DNA of 53,620 nt from a virus (IMGVR_UViG_3300032323_001239:1-53620); one strand, 5' to 3'; counted from the first letter of the stretch, positions 34,892 to 42,990 are shown. Program-made: numbers and translations. The notes: generated by a model not told the origin, from the sequence alone.

Positions 34892-35314
34892 ATGGTACAA
34901 ACATATACATGGGATCTTTTTAAGGATCCTTTTTTTATTGGATTCGATAGAGCTTTAGATACATGGAGCCACGCTCAAACAGTATCAAGTGCAACTAATT
35001 ATCCACCATATAACGTAATCAAGGTAGACGAAGACAACTTTGTTGTCGAACTAGCAGTTGCTGGATTTGCTAAAACAGATATTGATGTATCGACAGCAGA
35101 CGGCAAACTCACCGTAAAGGGAGAATTAAACACAGAGGATAACGATTCGAAGTTTATCCACCGTGGAATTGCTGCCCGTAAATTTACTCGTGAGTGGGCA
35201 CTTGGTGAATATATGGAAGTAAAGGCAGCGGAACTAAAGGATGGAATGCTTAAGATTGATATTGTACGCATCCTGCCAGAAGAGAAGAAGCCGAAGACTA
35301 TCAAGATCAAATAA
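34892..35314 (+). CDS. Small heat shock protein (Hsp20)
   Basis: 140 aa with an alpha-crystallin domain (about residues 35-125): YNVIKVDEDNFVVELAVAGF, ADGKLTVKGEL, GIAARKFTREWALGEYMEV and AELKDGMLKIDI. The C-terminus (EEKKPKTIKIK) carries an I-x-I-type tail motif for oligomer assembly. These ATP-independent chaperones hold unfolding proteins; phage copies may protect virion assembly. The gene has its own promoter and a leader hairpin over the ribosome site, so temperature control of translation is likely. Confidence 0.95.
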   Translation: MVQTYTWDLFKDPFFIGFDRALDTWSHAQTVSSATNYPPYNVIKVDEDNFVVELAVAGFAKTDIDVSTADGKLTVKGELNTEDNDSKFIHRGIAARKFTREWALGEYMEVKAAELKDGMLKIDIVRILPEEKKPKTIKIK

Positions 35315-35318
35315 ATAG

Positions 35319-35324
35319 TATAAT
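35319..35324 (+). promoter_or_regulatory. -10 box before the thermonuclease leader
   Basis: A perfect TATAAT, with no clear -35. It sits 4 nt before the start of a structured leader and 85 nt before the gene. Confidence 0.5.
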
Positions 35325-35327
35325 AGA

Positions 35328-35402
35328 AATCTGCACCCCGTCACTGGGGAGTCGCAGATTGGACCTGAGCATGTCCTCAAACTGCTCATTATTAATGAGA
35401 GG
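35328..35402 (+). ncRNA. Structured leader RNA of the thermonuclease gene
   Basis: Helix A: AATCTGC (35328-35334) with GCAGATT (35354-35360), enclosing CCCC/GGGG (35336-35339/35346-35349). Helix B: TGAGCA (35366-35371) with TGCTCA (35383-35388). Helix C: CTCAT (35385-35389) with ATGAG (35395-35399), next to and partly over the GAGAGG ribosome site. B and C share bases and cannot both form; GGAC/GTCC (35361-35364/35373-35376) is a further alternative. This is the layout of a translational switch. Confidence 0.5.
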
Positions 35403-35408
35403 CACAAA

Positions 35409-35816
35409 ATGTTTGAATACTATGTAAAGAAAGTAAGTAAGATTGTTGATGGAGACACTATTGACGTAGATATAGATCTTGGCTTCGACATTTCATTTAG
35501 CTCACGAGTCAGGTTGGCGGGAATAGATACACCAGAAAGTCGTACTACGGATAAAATGGAAAAAACATTGGGCCTAGAGTCTAAAGATTATCTTAAGAAA
35601 GCAATTGATGCATCTAAAACTGTTGTAATCAAAACAGAAAAGATGGATTCATCTGAAAAATACGGAAGAATATTAGGCTGGGTATTCCTAGACGGATCAG
35701 ACGTTTCAATAAATCAAAAAATGATTGACGATGGATATGCTTGGGGATACATGGGAGAAACTAAAGTAAAAGACTTTGTTGCTCTTGCGGAAAAGAGAAA
35801 AAGTAGAGGTAAGTAA
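35409..35816 (+). CDS. Thermonuclease (staphylococcal nuclease-like)
   Basis: 135 aa, SNase OB-fold. Catalytic residues R35 and E43 (RLAGIDTPE) and R87 (EKYGRILGWVF) are present, with D21, D40 and T41 for calcium, at the same numbers as in nuclease A. There is no signal peptide, so it acts inside the cell, perhaps degrading host DNA or RNA. It would cleave nucleic acids to 3'-phosphates. Expression is probably gated by the folded leader. Confidence 0.93.
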   Translation: MFEYYVKKVSKIVDGDTIDVDIDLGFDISFSSRVRLAGIDTPESRTTDKMEKTLGLESKDYLKKAIDASKTVVIKTEKMDSSEKYGRILGWVFLDGSDVSINQKMIDDGYAWGYMGETKVKDFVALAEKRKSRGK

Positions 35817-36004
35817 TGCCTGTATACGAATACAAGTGCTCATATGATGATGCACATGCGACAATGTCTGTTCATAGATCAATTAATGATGATGACCCAG
35901 GATACACTTGTGTAGAGTGTGAGGCGGATATGACAAGACACTTCACTCCATTTGGAATACAGTTTAAAGGCAATGGGTTCTATAAGACTGATAATCCTAA
36001 ATAA
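35816..36004 (+). CDS. FmdB-type zinc-ribbon protein
   Basis: 62 aa, TAATG overlap. MPVYEYKCSYDDAHATMSV, then CVECEADMTRHF, matches the short FmdB/CxxC zinc ribbon family, here with the first Cys pair reduced to one Cys plus H. A regulatory or RNA-binding role is usually assumed. Confidence 0.8.
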   Translation: MPVYEYKCSYDDAHATMSVHRSINDDDPGYTCVECEADMTRHFTPFGIQFKGNGFYKTDNPK

Positions 36005-36006
36005 GG

Positions 36007-36012
36007 TATACT
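36007..36012 (+). promoter_or_regulatory. -10 box before the second fibre block
   Basis: TATACT with no strong -35; the leader then has GGGCAACCCC and an AGGAG ribosome site before ATG 36044. Confidence 0.45.
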
Positions 36013-36043
36013 ATAGGTAGGGCAACCCCCAATAGGAGTCATT

Positions 36044-36304
36044 ATGCTAAGAACTAGAAATTTAACTTTAACAGCAACACCAGCACTTTTAACTACAACT
36101 GATGAGGTAGAAACACATAATACTATTTCAGTACAGAATACCGATCCTGCAGAGTACGCATGGATTGGCTCTGAATCAGTAACAGATTCCTCCTATGGAA
36201 TTCAACTATCACCTGGCCAGGTATGGAGTGCCGACCTTGGCCCTTACGACAAGCTATACGCAGTTGGTGCTGCAACAATTTCTGTTTTAATATTGGAGAG
36301 ATAA
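36044..36304 (+). CDS. Small beta-sandwich virion-type protein
   Basis: 86 aa, beta-rich: LTLTATPALLTTTDEVETHN, TISVQNTDPAEYAWIG, GQVWSADLGPYDKLYAVG. The style matches small head or tail decoration proteins that precede collagen-like fibre genes in actinophages. It is followed 2 nt later by the fibre gene. Confidence 0.65.
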   Translation: MLRTRNLTLTATPALLTTTDEVETHNTISVQNTDPAEYAWIGSESVTDSSYGIQLSPGQVWSADLGPYDKLYAVGAATISVLILER

Positions 36305-36305
36305 G

Positions 36306-38534
36306 ATGCCGTTTAACATTACATCAACAGGCGGTTCTGGCGACGGAGCTCCAGGTCCTAGAGGACTACAGGGTTTACCAGGAGCCGACGCTCTTTGGAA
36401 TTATGTTGGAGCGTATAGTGGTGGTGCATCATATGCAGTTGGAGATATTGTAACATACGACGGACAACTTTGGTACCGTGCTAATGCAAACGGTGGAAAT
36501 GTTGGAGACACGCCTTCACAAGGATTTATCTGGAACCTGCTTGCCGCAAAAGGGGAAGATGGAGTGGATGGCTCTGGCGGACTTGTATATCTAGGAAACT
36601 ATGTTTTAGGTAATGGTTACGTTGCAAACCTTGCAATTGTAAAAGGAAGCGACAATAATTTATATATTGCAAAATCAAGTGGCGGTTTAGCAGATCCAGT
36701 TGGTAACACTGCAGAGTGGGATATTTTTTCCAACAATGCTGGCGGTACCGCAGATCTTGGAGACTTCCAATTTACTGCAGCAACCGCTAATGTTAATAAC
36801 TCACAAAATTTAAGATTAGAATCTAGAAGATGGGATGGAACACAAGCTTCTGCTTTAACTCTTGACCCAGGTGATCCTTCTGCAAGTCTGAGTGCGACTA
36901 ATATGCAGGGTCAGTCCTTTAGCGAGCTATGGACTCAGGCCACTTGGAGCGGAGAAACGGTTGATATTTTAGATACCCCAGAGATTATTAATTTCTTAAA
37001 TGAAATAACTTCATACGCAAGTGTACGACGTGTTATTATCAACGAAAACGCACCGATTAATGTTACTAGTTTCGGTTGGACTACAACAAATGTTCAGTTT
37101 GGAGTTGCTCTGCCAGCTGAAGAACTAACACCAATAACAGACATTACATTTATATATGAATTTACATCTCAAGTACGTCTTGATTATGATAATGGTGCCA
37201 TCGATATTTCTGGAAACGGAATGAATATCAACCTTACAACTACACAGTCAAGAGACATTAATCTTACCTCTGCCGACGATATTAACATAATCTCCTCCGA
37301 CGATGCTACTCTCAGAGCATCTGGAGATGACTTAAATCTTCATGCAGGGGACGACATTCGTTTTATTTCATCATGGGATAATGCCGATCATTCATGGACA
37401 ATGGATTCGGAAGGAAGACTACAACTTCCAGGTAACGGTTACATTGAAAACCCTAAAGACTCATCTGGGGATGGATATGAAAATGATACTATAAAGATAG
37501 TTCCAGATAGTCTTTTGGAGTCAGATCAATATTTAATAATTGATCCTACAGCTCCAAACCACATTCATATTCGTGCTGGTGGTGTTCAAGATTACTCTAA
37601 TGCAGAACTTATCCTTGGTGGCGAAAGAGCAGGAGTGCATGTATCTGATCCAGCTGGGGATGTATGGGTTCAGACAAAGAAAGAAGACTACCACTGGTCT
37701 TGGCAAAATGTAAACCCTAATGATGGAACTACATACATTACAAGCTCATCTATGTCAGAACCAGATATTGGTGACTTTACAGTTCAGAATGGCATTAAGT
37801 ATACAATCACTAGTGTATCTAGAGATGAACCAAACGGAAACACTGCATACATGGCAACAGGAAGCAATGGAGAACTTCTAAACTTTGTTTCTCTTGCATA
37901 TTATACATTTACTAGAGACAATGGTAATTACGCTTGGAGATTTGAGGCTATTGATGATGCCCCAGCTCTTGTTCTTCCGCCAGAAGAGCCAGTAATTGTA
38001 AACATGGCAGTACCAGGAGATATTACTCTTAGTGCGTATAACGGAATTAAAATTGCAGCTTCATCAGGATTTGGAATTGAATTCCCTGATGAAACAATTC
38101 AAACAACAGCTTACATTCCAGGTGGAGATGCTCCAGTAGAAACACTATTTACAGTAAATGGTGGAACTACTGCAGCACAACCAACATTTAATGGGACTCC
38201 ACTATTTAGCGGAAGCTATGTTAGAACTGGTCAGTTAGTACACTTTCAAATACAGGTAGATATGGATAACATATCTGACTTCGGTACTGGACAATACTAT
38301 GTTGATCTACCATTTGCTGCGAAATATAACTATACCTTTAAAGATGGTAGTCTAATCGATGCTTCATCAAACGATAGGCACAATATTGGTGGATATGTTA
38401 CTGCAAACACAGAAAGAATCTTTTTAACATTTACTGACTCTTCTGGTCACGATGCTATTTTTGATTATAACAGTCCAGTAGTATTAAATTCTGCAGATAG
38501 TTTTTATATTTCTGGAACATATATAGCTAGCTAA
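36306..38534 (+). CDS. Collagen-like tail fibre with carbohydrate-binding module
   Basis: 742 aa. Residues 12-27 are a short collagen-like stretch (GAPGPRGLQGLPGAD). Next come two chitin-binding-type (CBM5/12) modules: AYSGGASYAVGDIVTYDGQ with WYRAN, and a second around residues 95-140 (LGNYVLGNGYVANLAIVKG). The centre is fibre repeats, some regular (DINLTSADDINIISSDD). The C-terminal 130 residues form a fibre-tip domain with VHFQIQVDMDNISD. Probably binds host surface polysaccharide. Confidence 0.85.
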   Translation: MPFNITSTGGSGDGAPGPRGLQGLPGADALWNYVGAYSGGASYAVGDIVTYDGQLWYRANANGGNVGDTPSQGFIWNLLAAKGEDGVDGSGGLVYLGNYVLGNGYVANLAIVKGSDNNLYIAKSSGGLADPVGNTAEWDIFSNNAGGTADLGDFQFTAATANVNNSQNLRLESRRWDGTQASALTLDPGDPSASLSATNMQGQSFSELWTQATWSGETVDILDTPEIINFLNEITSYASVRRVIINENAPINVTSFGWTTTNVQFGVALPAEELTPITDITFIYEFTSQVRLDYDNGAIDISGNGMNINLTTTQSRDINLTSADDINIISSDDATLRASGDDLNLHAGDDIRFISSWDNADHSWTMDSEGRLQLPGNGYIENPKDSSGDGYENDTIKIVPDSLLESDQYLIIDPTAPNHIHIRAGGVQDYSNAELILGGERAGVHVSDPAGDVWVQTKKEDYHWSWQNVNPNDGTTYITSSSMSEPDIGDFTVQNGIKYTITSVSRDEPNGNTAYMATGSNGELLNFVSLAYYTFTRDNGNYAWRFEAIDDAPALVLPPEEPVIVNMAVPGDITLSAYNGIKIAASSGFGIEFPDETIQTTAYIPGGDAPVETLFTVNGGTTAAQPTFNGTPLFSGSYVRTGQLVHFQIQVDMDNISDFGTGQYYVDLPFAAKYNYTFKDGSLIDASSNDRHNIGGYVTANTERIFLTFTDSSGHDAIFDYNSPVVLNSADSFYISGTYIAS

Positions 38535-38548
38535 GTTTAATTAAACTA
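38535..38548 (+). promoter_or_regulatory. Palindrome upstream of the secreted-protein promoter
   Basis: AGTTTAATTAAACT is a perfect 14-bp palindrome 8 nt before the extended -10 (TGG-TATAAT, 38556-38564) and covers the -35 position. It could be an operator. Confidence 0.4.
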
Positions 38549-38555
38549 ATATATC

Positions 38556-38564
38556 TGGTATAAT
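38556..38564 (+). promoter_or_regulatory. Extended -10 promoter for the PA14 protein
   Basis: TGG-TATAAT. The leader folds: AAGTAA-GCAA (38569-38578) pairs with TTGC-a-TTACTT (38584-38594), and AGGAGA follows at once. Confidence 0.55.
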
Positions 38565-38607
38565 TAATAAGTAAGCAAACATATTGCATTACTTAGGAGA
38601 TACCTAG

Positions 38608-41001
38608 TTGACTAGAAAGTTACAGTATACCTTAACCAGCCTTTTTATAATCGGCTGGCTCTTTCTTTTTGGGCCAAGTAATGCCCATGCTGAGGAAGTT
38701 ACAGTTCAAGTAACACCAGCAAATCCATCTTCAGATACAGCCACAGCAACCACTCCTATTACAGTTGAGATAGTTGCAGACAAAGTAGAAGCGGCAGCAG
38801 ATACACTACAAGCAGCAGCCCAAACACAAGGCAATGCGATCATATCTACAATTCAGGCAAATGTGCCAAACACAGATACTCAGACTGCTACCCAAATTGC
38901 TACAACTCAAGAGCCAATTAAGGCAGCAGTTGAATCAGCAACAGTCAAGGTACAAGAGGCTAACACTGCAATACAATCTGCTGAGACAGCAGTCACAGTT
39001 GCAGCAACAGCACAAGCAGCAGTTGAATCACAAACTGCAGTAGTTGCCACAGCAACAACAAATTTAAATAATGCTCAAACAAATTTGAATACAGTAACAC
39101 AACAAGTTGAATCTCAAACTGCTGTAGTTGCTACAGATACCACAAACCTTGCTACAGCCCAGGCTGCTGCAGATGCTTCAGCCGTAGAAACTACAACTAA
39201 TGGAATTGAAGTAACAACATACGCATCACCTGGTGGACAGCAGCCTCCGCTTCCAGCAGAAAATGCAACACCACTTTCAACCACAACAGTTCCTTACATT
39301 GCTCACCAATTTGGGAGCGGACAGGTATTTAATTCTGGGCGGGTAGACAATGTAATTGTAAAATTTGAAGGAACTATTACTGTTCCAGAAGAAGCAGTAA
39401 CGGTAAAATATGCAATCCATTCTGACGATGGGGCAAAGATGTATGTAGATGGACAGCTTGCAATTAATGAGTGGATTGACAAGGGCGGGGGTTGGAGTCA
39501 ATACTCTCCAACCTATAATACAACTACAGACAAACAACAGGACTTTACTATTTGGTACTATGAAAATGGTGGAGGGTCGCAAGTTATACTTGGCTGGCTA
39601 ATAATGAGACAAGATGGAAGTGGATATTTTACTACTCCAAATCAAACAGCATTTGCAACTACAATAGTAACAAAAGATCCAGTATTAGTTGCTGCAGTTG
39701 CTACTGCACAGACAACTCTTAATAATGACACTGCAGTGCTTAATACTCTTACTACACAGAAGACTGCAGCAGAAGCAGTAGTTGTAGATAAAACAGAGGT
39801 AAAAGCGGTTGAAGTTGCCACATTAAATCAGCTTACAGAAACTGCTACAGTAGCAGTTCAAGCAGCAGATACACTTGCTAATACAGCAACAACAAAAGTA
39901 AATGAAGCAGTAACTGCAATGACAAATGCAGCACAGGTTACAGTTAATTATTATGCAGAGCAACAAGCAGCGGCACAAGCCGCAGCAAATGCCGCAGCAG
40001 AGGCTGCAGCAGCTCAAGCAGCACAACAAGCAGCAGCAGCGGAAGCTGCAGCACAACAAGCAGCTGCACAAGCAGCAGCCGCAGAAGCAGCAGCCAAAGC
40101 AGCAGCGGAAGCTGCAGCAAAAGCTGAAGCAGAAGCCAAAGCAGCAGCGGAAGCTGCAGCAAAAGCTGAAGCAGACCGTGTAGCCGCAGAGGAAGCCGCT
40201 GCTAAAGCAGAGGCTGATCGTGTAGCAGCAGAAGAAGCAGCAGCCAAAGCAGAACAAGAAGCTAAAGAAAAAGCTGAAGCAGATGCAAAAGCAGAAGCTG
40301 ATAGATTAGAGGCAGAGGCTGAAGCGGCAGCGCAAGCAGAGGCAGATGCTAAGGCTGAAGCAGAAGCAAAGGCTCAAGAAGAAGCAAATGCTAAAGCAGA
40401 AGCGGAAGCTAAAGCACAAGAAGCGGCGGATGCAAAAGCAGAAGCTGAAGCAAAAGCTGCAGAATTAAAAGCGGCAAAGGCAGAAGAAGAAGCATTAAAG
40501 AAAGCAGCAGAAGAAGGCAAACTAACTGAAGAGCAAAAAGAAGTTGTTGTAGAAAAATTAGTAGAGAACCTTGCACCAGGAGAGTCTATTTCAGCAGCAG
40601 AAGTTAAAGCAGCAGGAGTATCTTATTCTGATTTACCACCAGCAACACCAGTAGATGTTCGTACTGATGAAAATGGAAATGCAGTTGTAATCACTGCAGC
40701 AGTTGCCGCTCAAGTAGAATTGTTGCAGAACCCAGGAGCATTGGTAGAAGAATTATTTACAAATCCAGCAGCGGCCCTGGCTGCATTTGGAAGCATAGGC
40801 GCAGATATGTCAGATGAAGAAAGAGAAGAAGCAACAGATATGGTTGTTGCTACAGTTGTAGCAGCAGGTGCAGCAATTAACGCAGCAGCAGTTGCCACAG
40901 GAGGAGCCACAGGAGGCAGCACAGGAGGCGGAGGAAGTTCTGGTGGGGGTGGCGCTTCAGGTGCTAATTCACCAGGTTCACGAGGAGGAAGAAAATGGTA
41001 A
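38608..41001 (+). CDS. Secreted PA14-domain, Ala-rich coiled-coil protein
   Basis: 797 aa from TTG 38608, supported by AGGAGA 7 nt upstream and by the signal peptide it opens (hydrophobic 11-22, cleavage after AHA28). A first coiled coil (about 45-190) precedes a PA14-like domain (about 198-350: VKYAIHSDDGAKMYVDGQ; DFTIWYYENGGGSQVILGW). A long AEAAAKAEA coiled coil (about 385-640) with near-exact repeats follows. The C-terminus is Gly/Ser-rich (STGGGGSSGGGG) and ends in RGGRKW. PA14 domains bind carbohydrate. The host-type signal peptide is odd for a virion protein, so it may instead be exported to the cell wall or act in lysis. It overlaps the next membrane protein by 7 nt. Confidence 0.8.
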   Translation: MTRKLQYTLTSLFIIGWLFLFGPSNAHAEEVTVQVTPANPSSDTATATTPITVEIVADKVEAAADTLQAAAQTQGNAIISTIQANVPNTDTQTATQIATTQEPIKAAVESATVKVQEANTAIQSAETAVTVAATAQAAVESQTAVVATATTNLNNAQTNLNTVTQQVESQTAVVATDTTNLATAQAAADASAVETTTNGIEVTTYASPGGQQPPLPAENATPLSTTTVPYIAHQFGSGQVFNSGRVDNVIVKFEGTITVPEEAVTVKYAIHSDDGAKMYVDGQLAINEWIDKGGGWSQYSPTYNTTTDKQQDFTIWYYENGGGSQVILGWLIMRQDGSGYFTTPNQTAFATTIVTKDPVLVAAVATAQTTLNNDTAVLNTLTTQKTAAEAVVVDKTEVKAVEVATLNQLTETATVAVQAADTLANTATTKVNEAVTAMTNAAQVTVNYYAEQQAAAQAAANAAAEAAAAQAAQQAAAAEAAAQQAAAQAAAAEAAAKAAAEAAAKAEAEAKAAAEAAAKAEADRVAAEEAAAKAEADRVAAEEAAAKAEQEAKEKAEADAKAEADRLEAEAEAAAQAEADAKAEAEAKAQEEANAKAEAEAKAQEAADAKAEAEAKAAELKAAKAEEEALKKAAEEGKLTEEQKEVVVEKLVENLAPGESISAAEVKAAGVSYSDLPPATPVDVRTDENGNAVVITAAVAAQVELLQNPGALVEELFTNPAAALAAFGSIGADMSDEEREEATDMVVATVVAAGAAINAAAVATGGATGGSTGGGGSSGGGGASGANSPGSRGGRKW
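40093..40176 (+). repeat. 42-bp tandem repeat in the Ala-rich coiled coil
   Basis: Two adjacent 42-bp units (40093-40134 and 40135-40176) differ by one base. They encode AKAAAEAAAKAEAE-type heptads. Weaker 42-bp copies (DRVAAEEAAAKAEA) follow. Confidence 0.85.
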
Positions 41002-41177
41002 GAGTTGTAAAAAACATAATCAAAGATCTAATTGATCAGGCATGGACACTCCTAGGCATGTTTATAGCATGGGTAGTCCTTGACGGTAGTGCTAAAACTA
41101 TTGTGGGATATGGAATTATAGCCACCACAGGCCTTTGGATAGTCACAAGCCCTGCTAGAAATAAAGACTCAGAGTAG
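40995..41177 (+). CDS. Small two-helix membrane protein (holin candidate)
   Basis: 60 aa, overlapping the PA14 gene by 7 nt. Amphipathic basic start, then two membrane helices (WTLLGMFIAWVVLDG; IVGYGIIATTGLWIVTS) and a charged end. Size and position four genes before the endolysin suit a holin, which opens the membrane for lysis. The protein at 41400 is an alternative holin. Confidence 0.65.
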   Translation: MVRVVKNIIKDLIDQAWTLLGMFIAWVVLDGSAKTIVGYGIIATTGLWIVTSPARNKDSE

Positions 41178-41179
41178 GG

Positions 41180-41185
41180 TATAAT
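41180..41185 (+). promoter_or_regulatory. -10 box of the leaderless lipoprotein gene
   Basis: TATAAT with the ATG 7 nt downstream; no good -35. Predicts transcription beginning at the start codon. Confidence 0.5.
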
Positions 41186-41191
41186 AGTGGT

Positions 41192-41407
41192 ATGAGGAAA
41201 TTAATCACTATTGCCCTATCTGGGCTATTAATGCTATCATTAACTGGATGCGATTCTTTAAATAGATATCGATATCCTTGTCAGGACCCTGCAAATTGGG
41301 AACTTTCAGAATGCAATCCTCCAGAATGTGAAGCTTCACAGACTTGTACAAAAGATGTAATAAAAGTTACACCTACTACACCAGAACAGGAAATAACAAA
41401 TGGCTAA
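41192..41407 (+). CDS. Small lipoprotein
   Basis: 71 aa. A signal sequence (RKLITIALSGLLMLS) ends in the lipobox LTGC with C20, so the mature protein should be lipid-anchored on the outer face of the membrane. The mature part has five more Cys residues (YPCQ, SECNPPECEASQTC), likely disulfides or metal. Phage lipoproteins can block superinfection or help lysis. There is no ribosome site; it is probably leaderless. Confidence 0.8.
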   Translation: MRKLITIALSGLLMLSLTGCDSLNRYRYPCQDPANWELSECNPPECEASQTCTKDVIKVTPTTPEQEITNG

Positions 41408-41810
41408 AGAAAGATTAACGGCTGCAGATTTAGATGCTCGTTTAAAGTTTATTCTAGGAATTACTCTTGGAAGCATTTTGTTTCTAACAGCAATTGGAAT
41501 TATTTATGGGCTTCTATTTGTAACCCAGCCTATTGGAGCACAGTCAGAAAACGACAAAATGTTTTTTAATGTGCTAGGTAGCATCGCAACCTTTATTACA
41601 GGAACACTTGCGGGAATTTTAATTGGTAACTCAGGTGCTAAGGATATTATGGCAGCCCAGATAGCAAATAAAGAAGTAGATGCAAAAAATACACAGGCTG
41701 ATAAAAAGCTTGAAGCGGAGATTGACGCAACTGCTGCACGTTTAGCTGCAAAGCCAGACGGAGAAATGCCAGCAGAACAACCAGTAGATACAGATTGGGA
41801 CAAGGACTAA
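41400..41810 (+). CDS. Membrane protein next to endolysin (holin candidate)
   Basis: 136 aa with two membrane helices (FILGITLGSILFLTAIGIIY; VLGSIATFITGTLAGILIG) and a charged, helical cytoplasmic tail. It overlaps both the lipoprotein gene (8 nt) and the endolysin start (TAATG). Tight coupling to the lysin makes this the better holin or lysis-timing candidate of the two small membrane proteins. Confidence 0.7.
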   Translation: MAKERLTAADLDARLKFILGITLGSILFLTAIGIIYGLLFVTQPIGAQSENDKMFFNVLGSIATFITGTLAGILIGNSGAKDIMAAQIANKEVDAKNTQADKKLEAEIDATAARLAAKPDGEMPAEQPVDTDWDKD

Positions 41811-42385
41811 TGGCAGAACAGGGTACAGCAGCACGTTTAATTGAAGTTGCTACAGCGGAGATTGGGACTATTGAAGGTCCAAAAGATAACGAAACAAAGT
41901 ACGGCGCTTACACTAAAGCTAACTTCCAACCATGGTGTGGAAGTTTCGTCAACTGGTGTGGGAACGAATCTGGTGTGAAAATTCCTAATACAGTTTATAC
42001 TCCAGCAGGAGTAACAGCATTTAAGAAAGCTGGTGCATGGATTGATGGAGATATCGCAGATCCAGAGCCAGGAGATATTGCCTATTTTGATTTTCCATCA
42101 GATGGCGTCGACAGAGTGTCTCACGTAGGAATTGTTGTTAAAGACAACGAAGACGGAACAGTTTGGTGTATTGAAGGAAACACATCTTCAAAGAAATCTG
42201 GAAGCCAAAGAAATGGTGGAGAAGTTTGTAAGCAACTTCGTGCCTACAAAAAGAACAAAGCTGGAGTAATGATTTCAATCGTAGGATTTGGCCGCCCTAA
42301 GTTTAAAGGTTCAGCTGCAGCACCTGCGGCAGCAAAAAAGACTGCTAAGGCTCAACCAAAAGTTTGTCCTACTTGCGGTAAATAA
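41810..42385 (+). CDS. CHAP-domain endolysin
   Basis: 191 aa from ATG 41810, chosen for the TAATG overlap rather than an in-frame ATG 15 nt upstream. C43 (PWCGSFVNW), H105 (SHVGIVV) and E122 (CIEGN) form the CHAP amidase/peptidase catalytic set, which cuts peptidoglycan cross-links or stem peptides. The C-terminus is an Ala/Lys linker and a CPTCGK tail, perhaps a small zinc or wall-binding element. There is no signal peptide, so a holin is needed. Confidence 0.9.
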   Translation: MAEQGTAARLIEVATAEIGTIEGPKDNETKYGAYTKANFQPWCGSFVNWCGNESGVKIPNTVYTPAGVTAFKKAGAWIDGDIADPEPGDIAYFDFPSDGVDRVSHVGIVVKDNEDGTVWCIEGNTSSKKSGSQRNGGEVCKQLRAYKKNKAGVMISIVGFGRPKFKGSAAAPAAAKKTAKAQPKVCPTCGK

Positions 42386-42528
42386 TGAATACCTATAAGG
42401 TTAAGTTAGAAGTAGAAGCTGAAGTAGAAGCTTTTGACGAAACTGATGCTCTAGACTATGCCAGCGATATATTTGGTATCGATGATGAAATTAAAAACGT
42501 TAGAGTAATCAGCGTTAAGGAGAAATAA
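42385..42528 (+). CDS. Small acidic protein
   Basis: 47 aa, TAATG overlaps on both sides. Beta-hairpin start (TYKVKLEVEAEVEAFD) and an acidic helix. Function unknown; the double coupling supports translation. Confidence 0.65.
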   Translation: MNTYKVKLEVEAEVEAFDETDALDYASDIFGIDDEIKNVRVISVKEK

Positions 42529-42821
42529 TGGACAAGAATAATATTATAAAAGAAATTAAAGTAATTTTAGAAGATGTTATTTTAAAGTCAATCGACCCTA
42601 AGCCAGAAGATCTTACAGATGAAGAGATTTCAAAATCTTACGAATCAGATAATGAGGAAGAAGATAAGTGGGACAATATGGAAAAGGCATGCTGGTCTGG
42701 ATATACACAGCGTGGAATGAAAGACAAGAATGGTAGAAAAGTTCCTAACTGTGTTCCCGTAAAGAAATCCTTATTTGGTTCAGAAGGACCTCAAGATTTA
42801 GTACCAAAAAATAAAAAATAA
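42528..42821 (+). CDS. Protein with conserved CWSGY...PNCVP motif
   Basis: 97 aa, TAATG overlap. The acidic N-terminal half is helical. The C-terminal half has CWSGYTQRGMK and VPNCVPVKK, a basic Cys-containing motif I associate with several marine phage structural or scaffold proteins, though I cannot name the family. It closes the lysis operon. Confidence 0.7.
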   Translation: MDKNNIIKEIKVILEDVILKSIDPKPEDLTDEEISKSYESDNEEEDKWDNMEKACWSGYTQRGMKDKNGRKVPNCVPVKKSLFGSEGPQDLVPKNKK

Positions 42822-42825
42822 TCTA

Positions 42826-42855
42826 TTGACAGGGTCGCAATTTTTACTGTATAAT
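42826..42855 (+). promoter_or_regulatory. Promoter of tRNA-Asn and the WhiB operon
   Basis: CTATTGACA gives TTGACA (42826-42831), 18 bp, TATAAT (42850-42855). Both hexamers are perfect. Confidence 0.85.
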
Positions 42856-42883
42856 AATACGTAGAGGTTGCGGCCTTTGATAT

Positions 42884-42955
42884 TGGCCCTTAGCTCAGAG
42901 GCAGAGCGGGAAGCTGTTAACTTCTAGGTCCCTGGTTCGATCCCAGGAGGGCCAG
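42884..42955 (+). tRNA. tRNA-Asn (GTT)
   Basis: Acceptor TGGCCCT/AGGGCCA, D arm GCTC/GAGC, loop CTGTTAA (anticodon GTT), T arm CCTGG-TTCGATC-CCAGG, discriminator G. CCA is not encoded (CA follows). Confidence 0.93.
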
Positions 42956-42990
42956 CAAAAATCTAGGCGGACTTACTAGATAGGAAAGAA

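Noticed and set aside
39823-40257. Long - strand frames of Cys/Phe/Leu or Ala under the coiled-coil gene
   Set aside because: They are shadows of the GCA/AAA/GAA repeats on the + strand; composition is absurd for a protein and there is no ribosome site.
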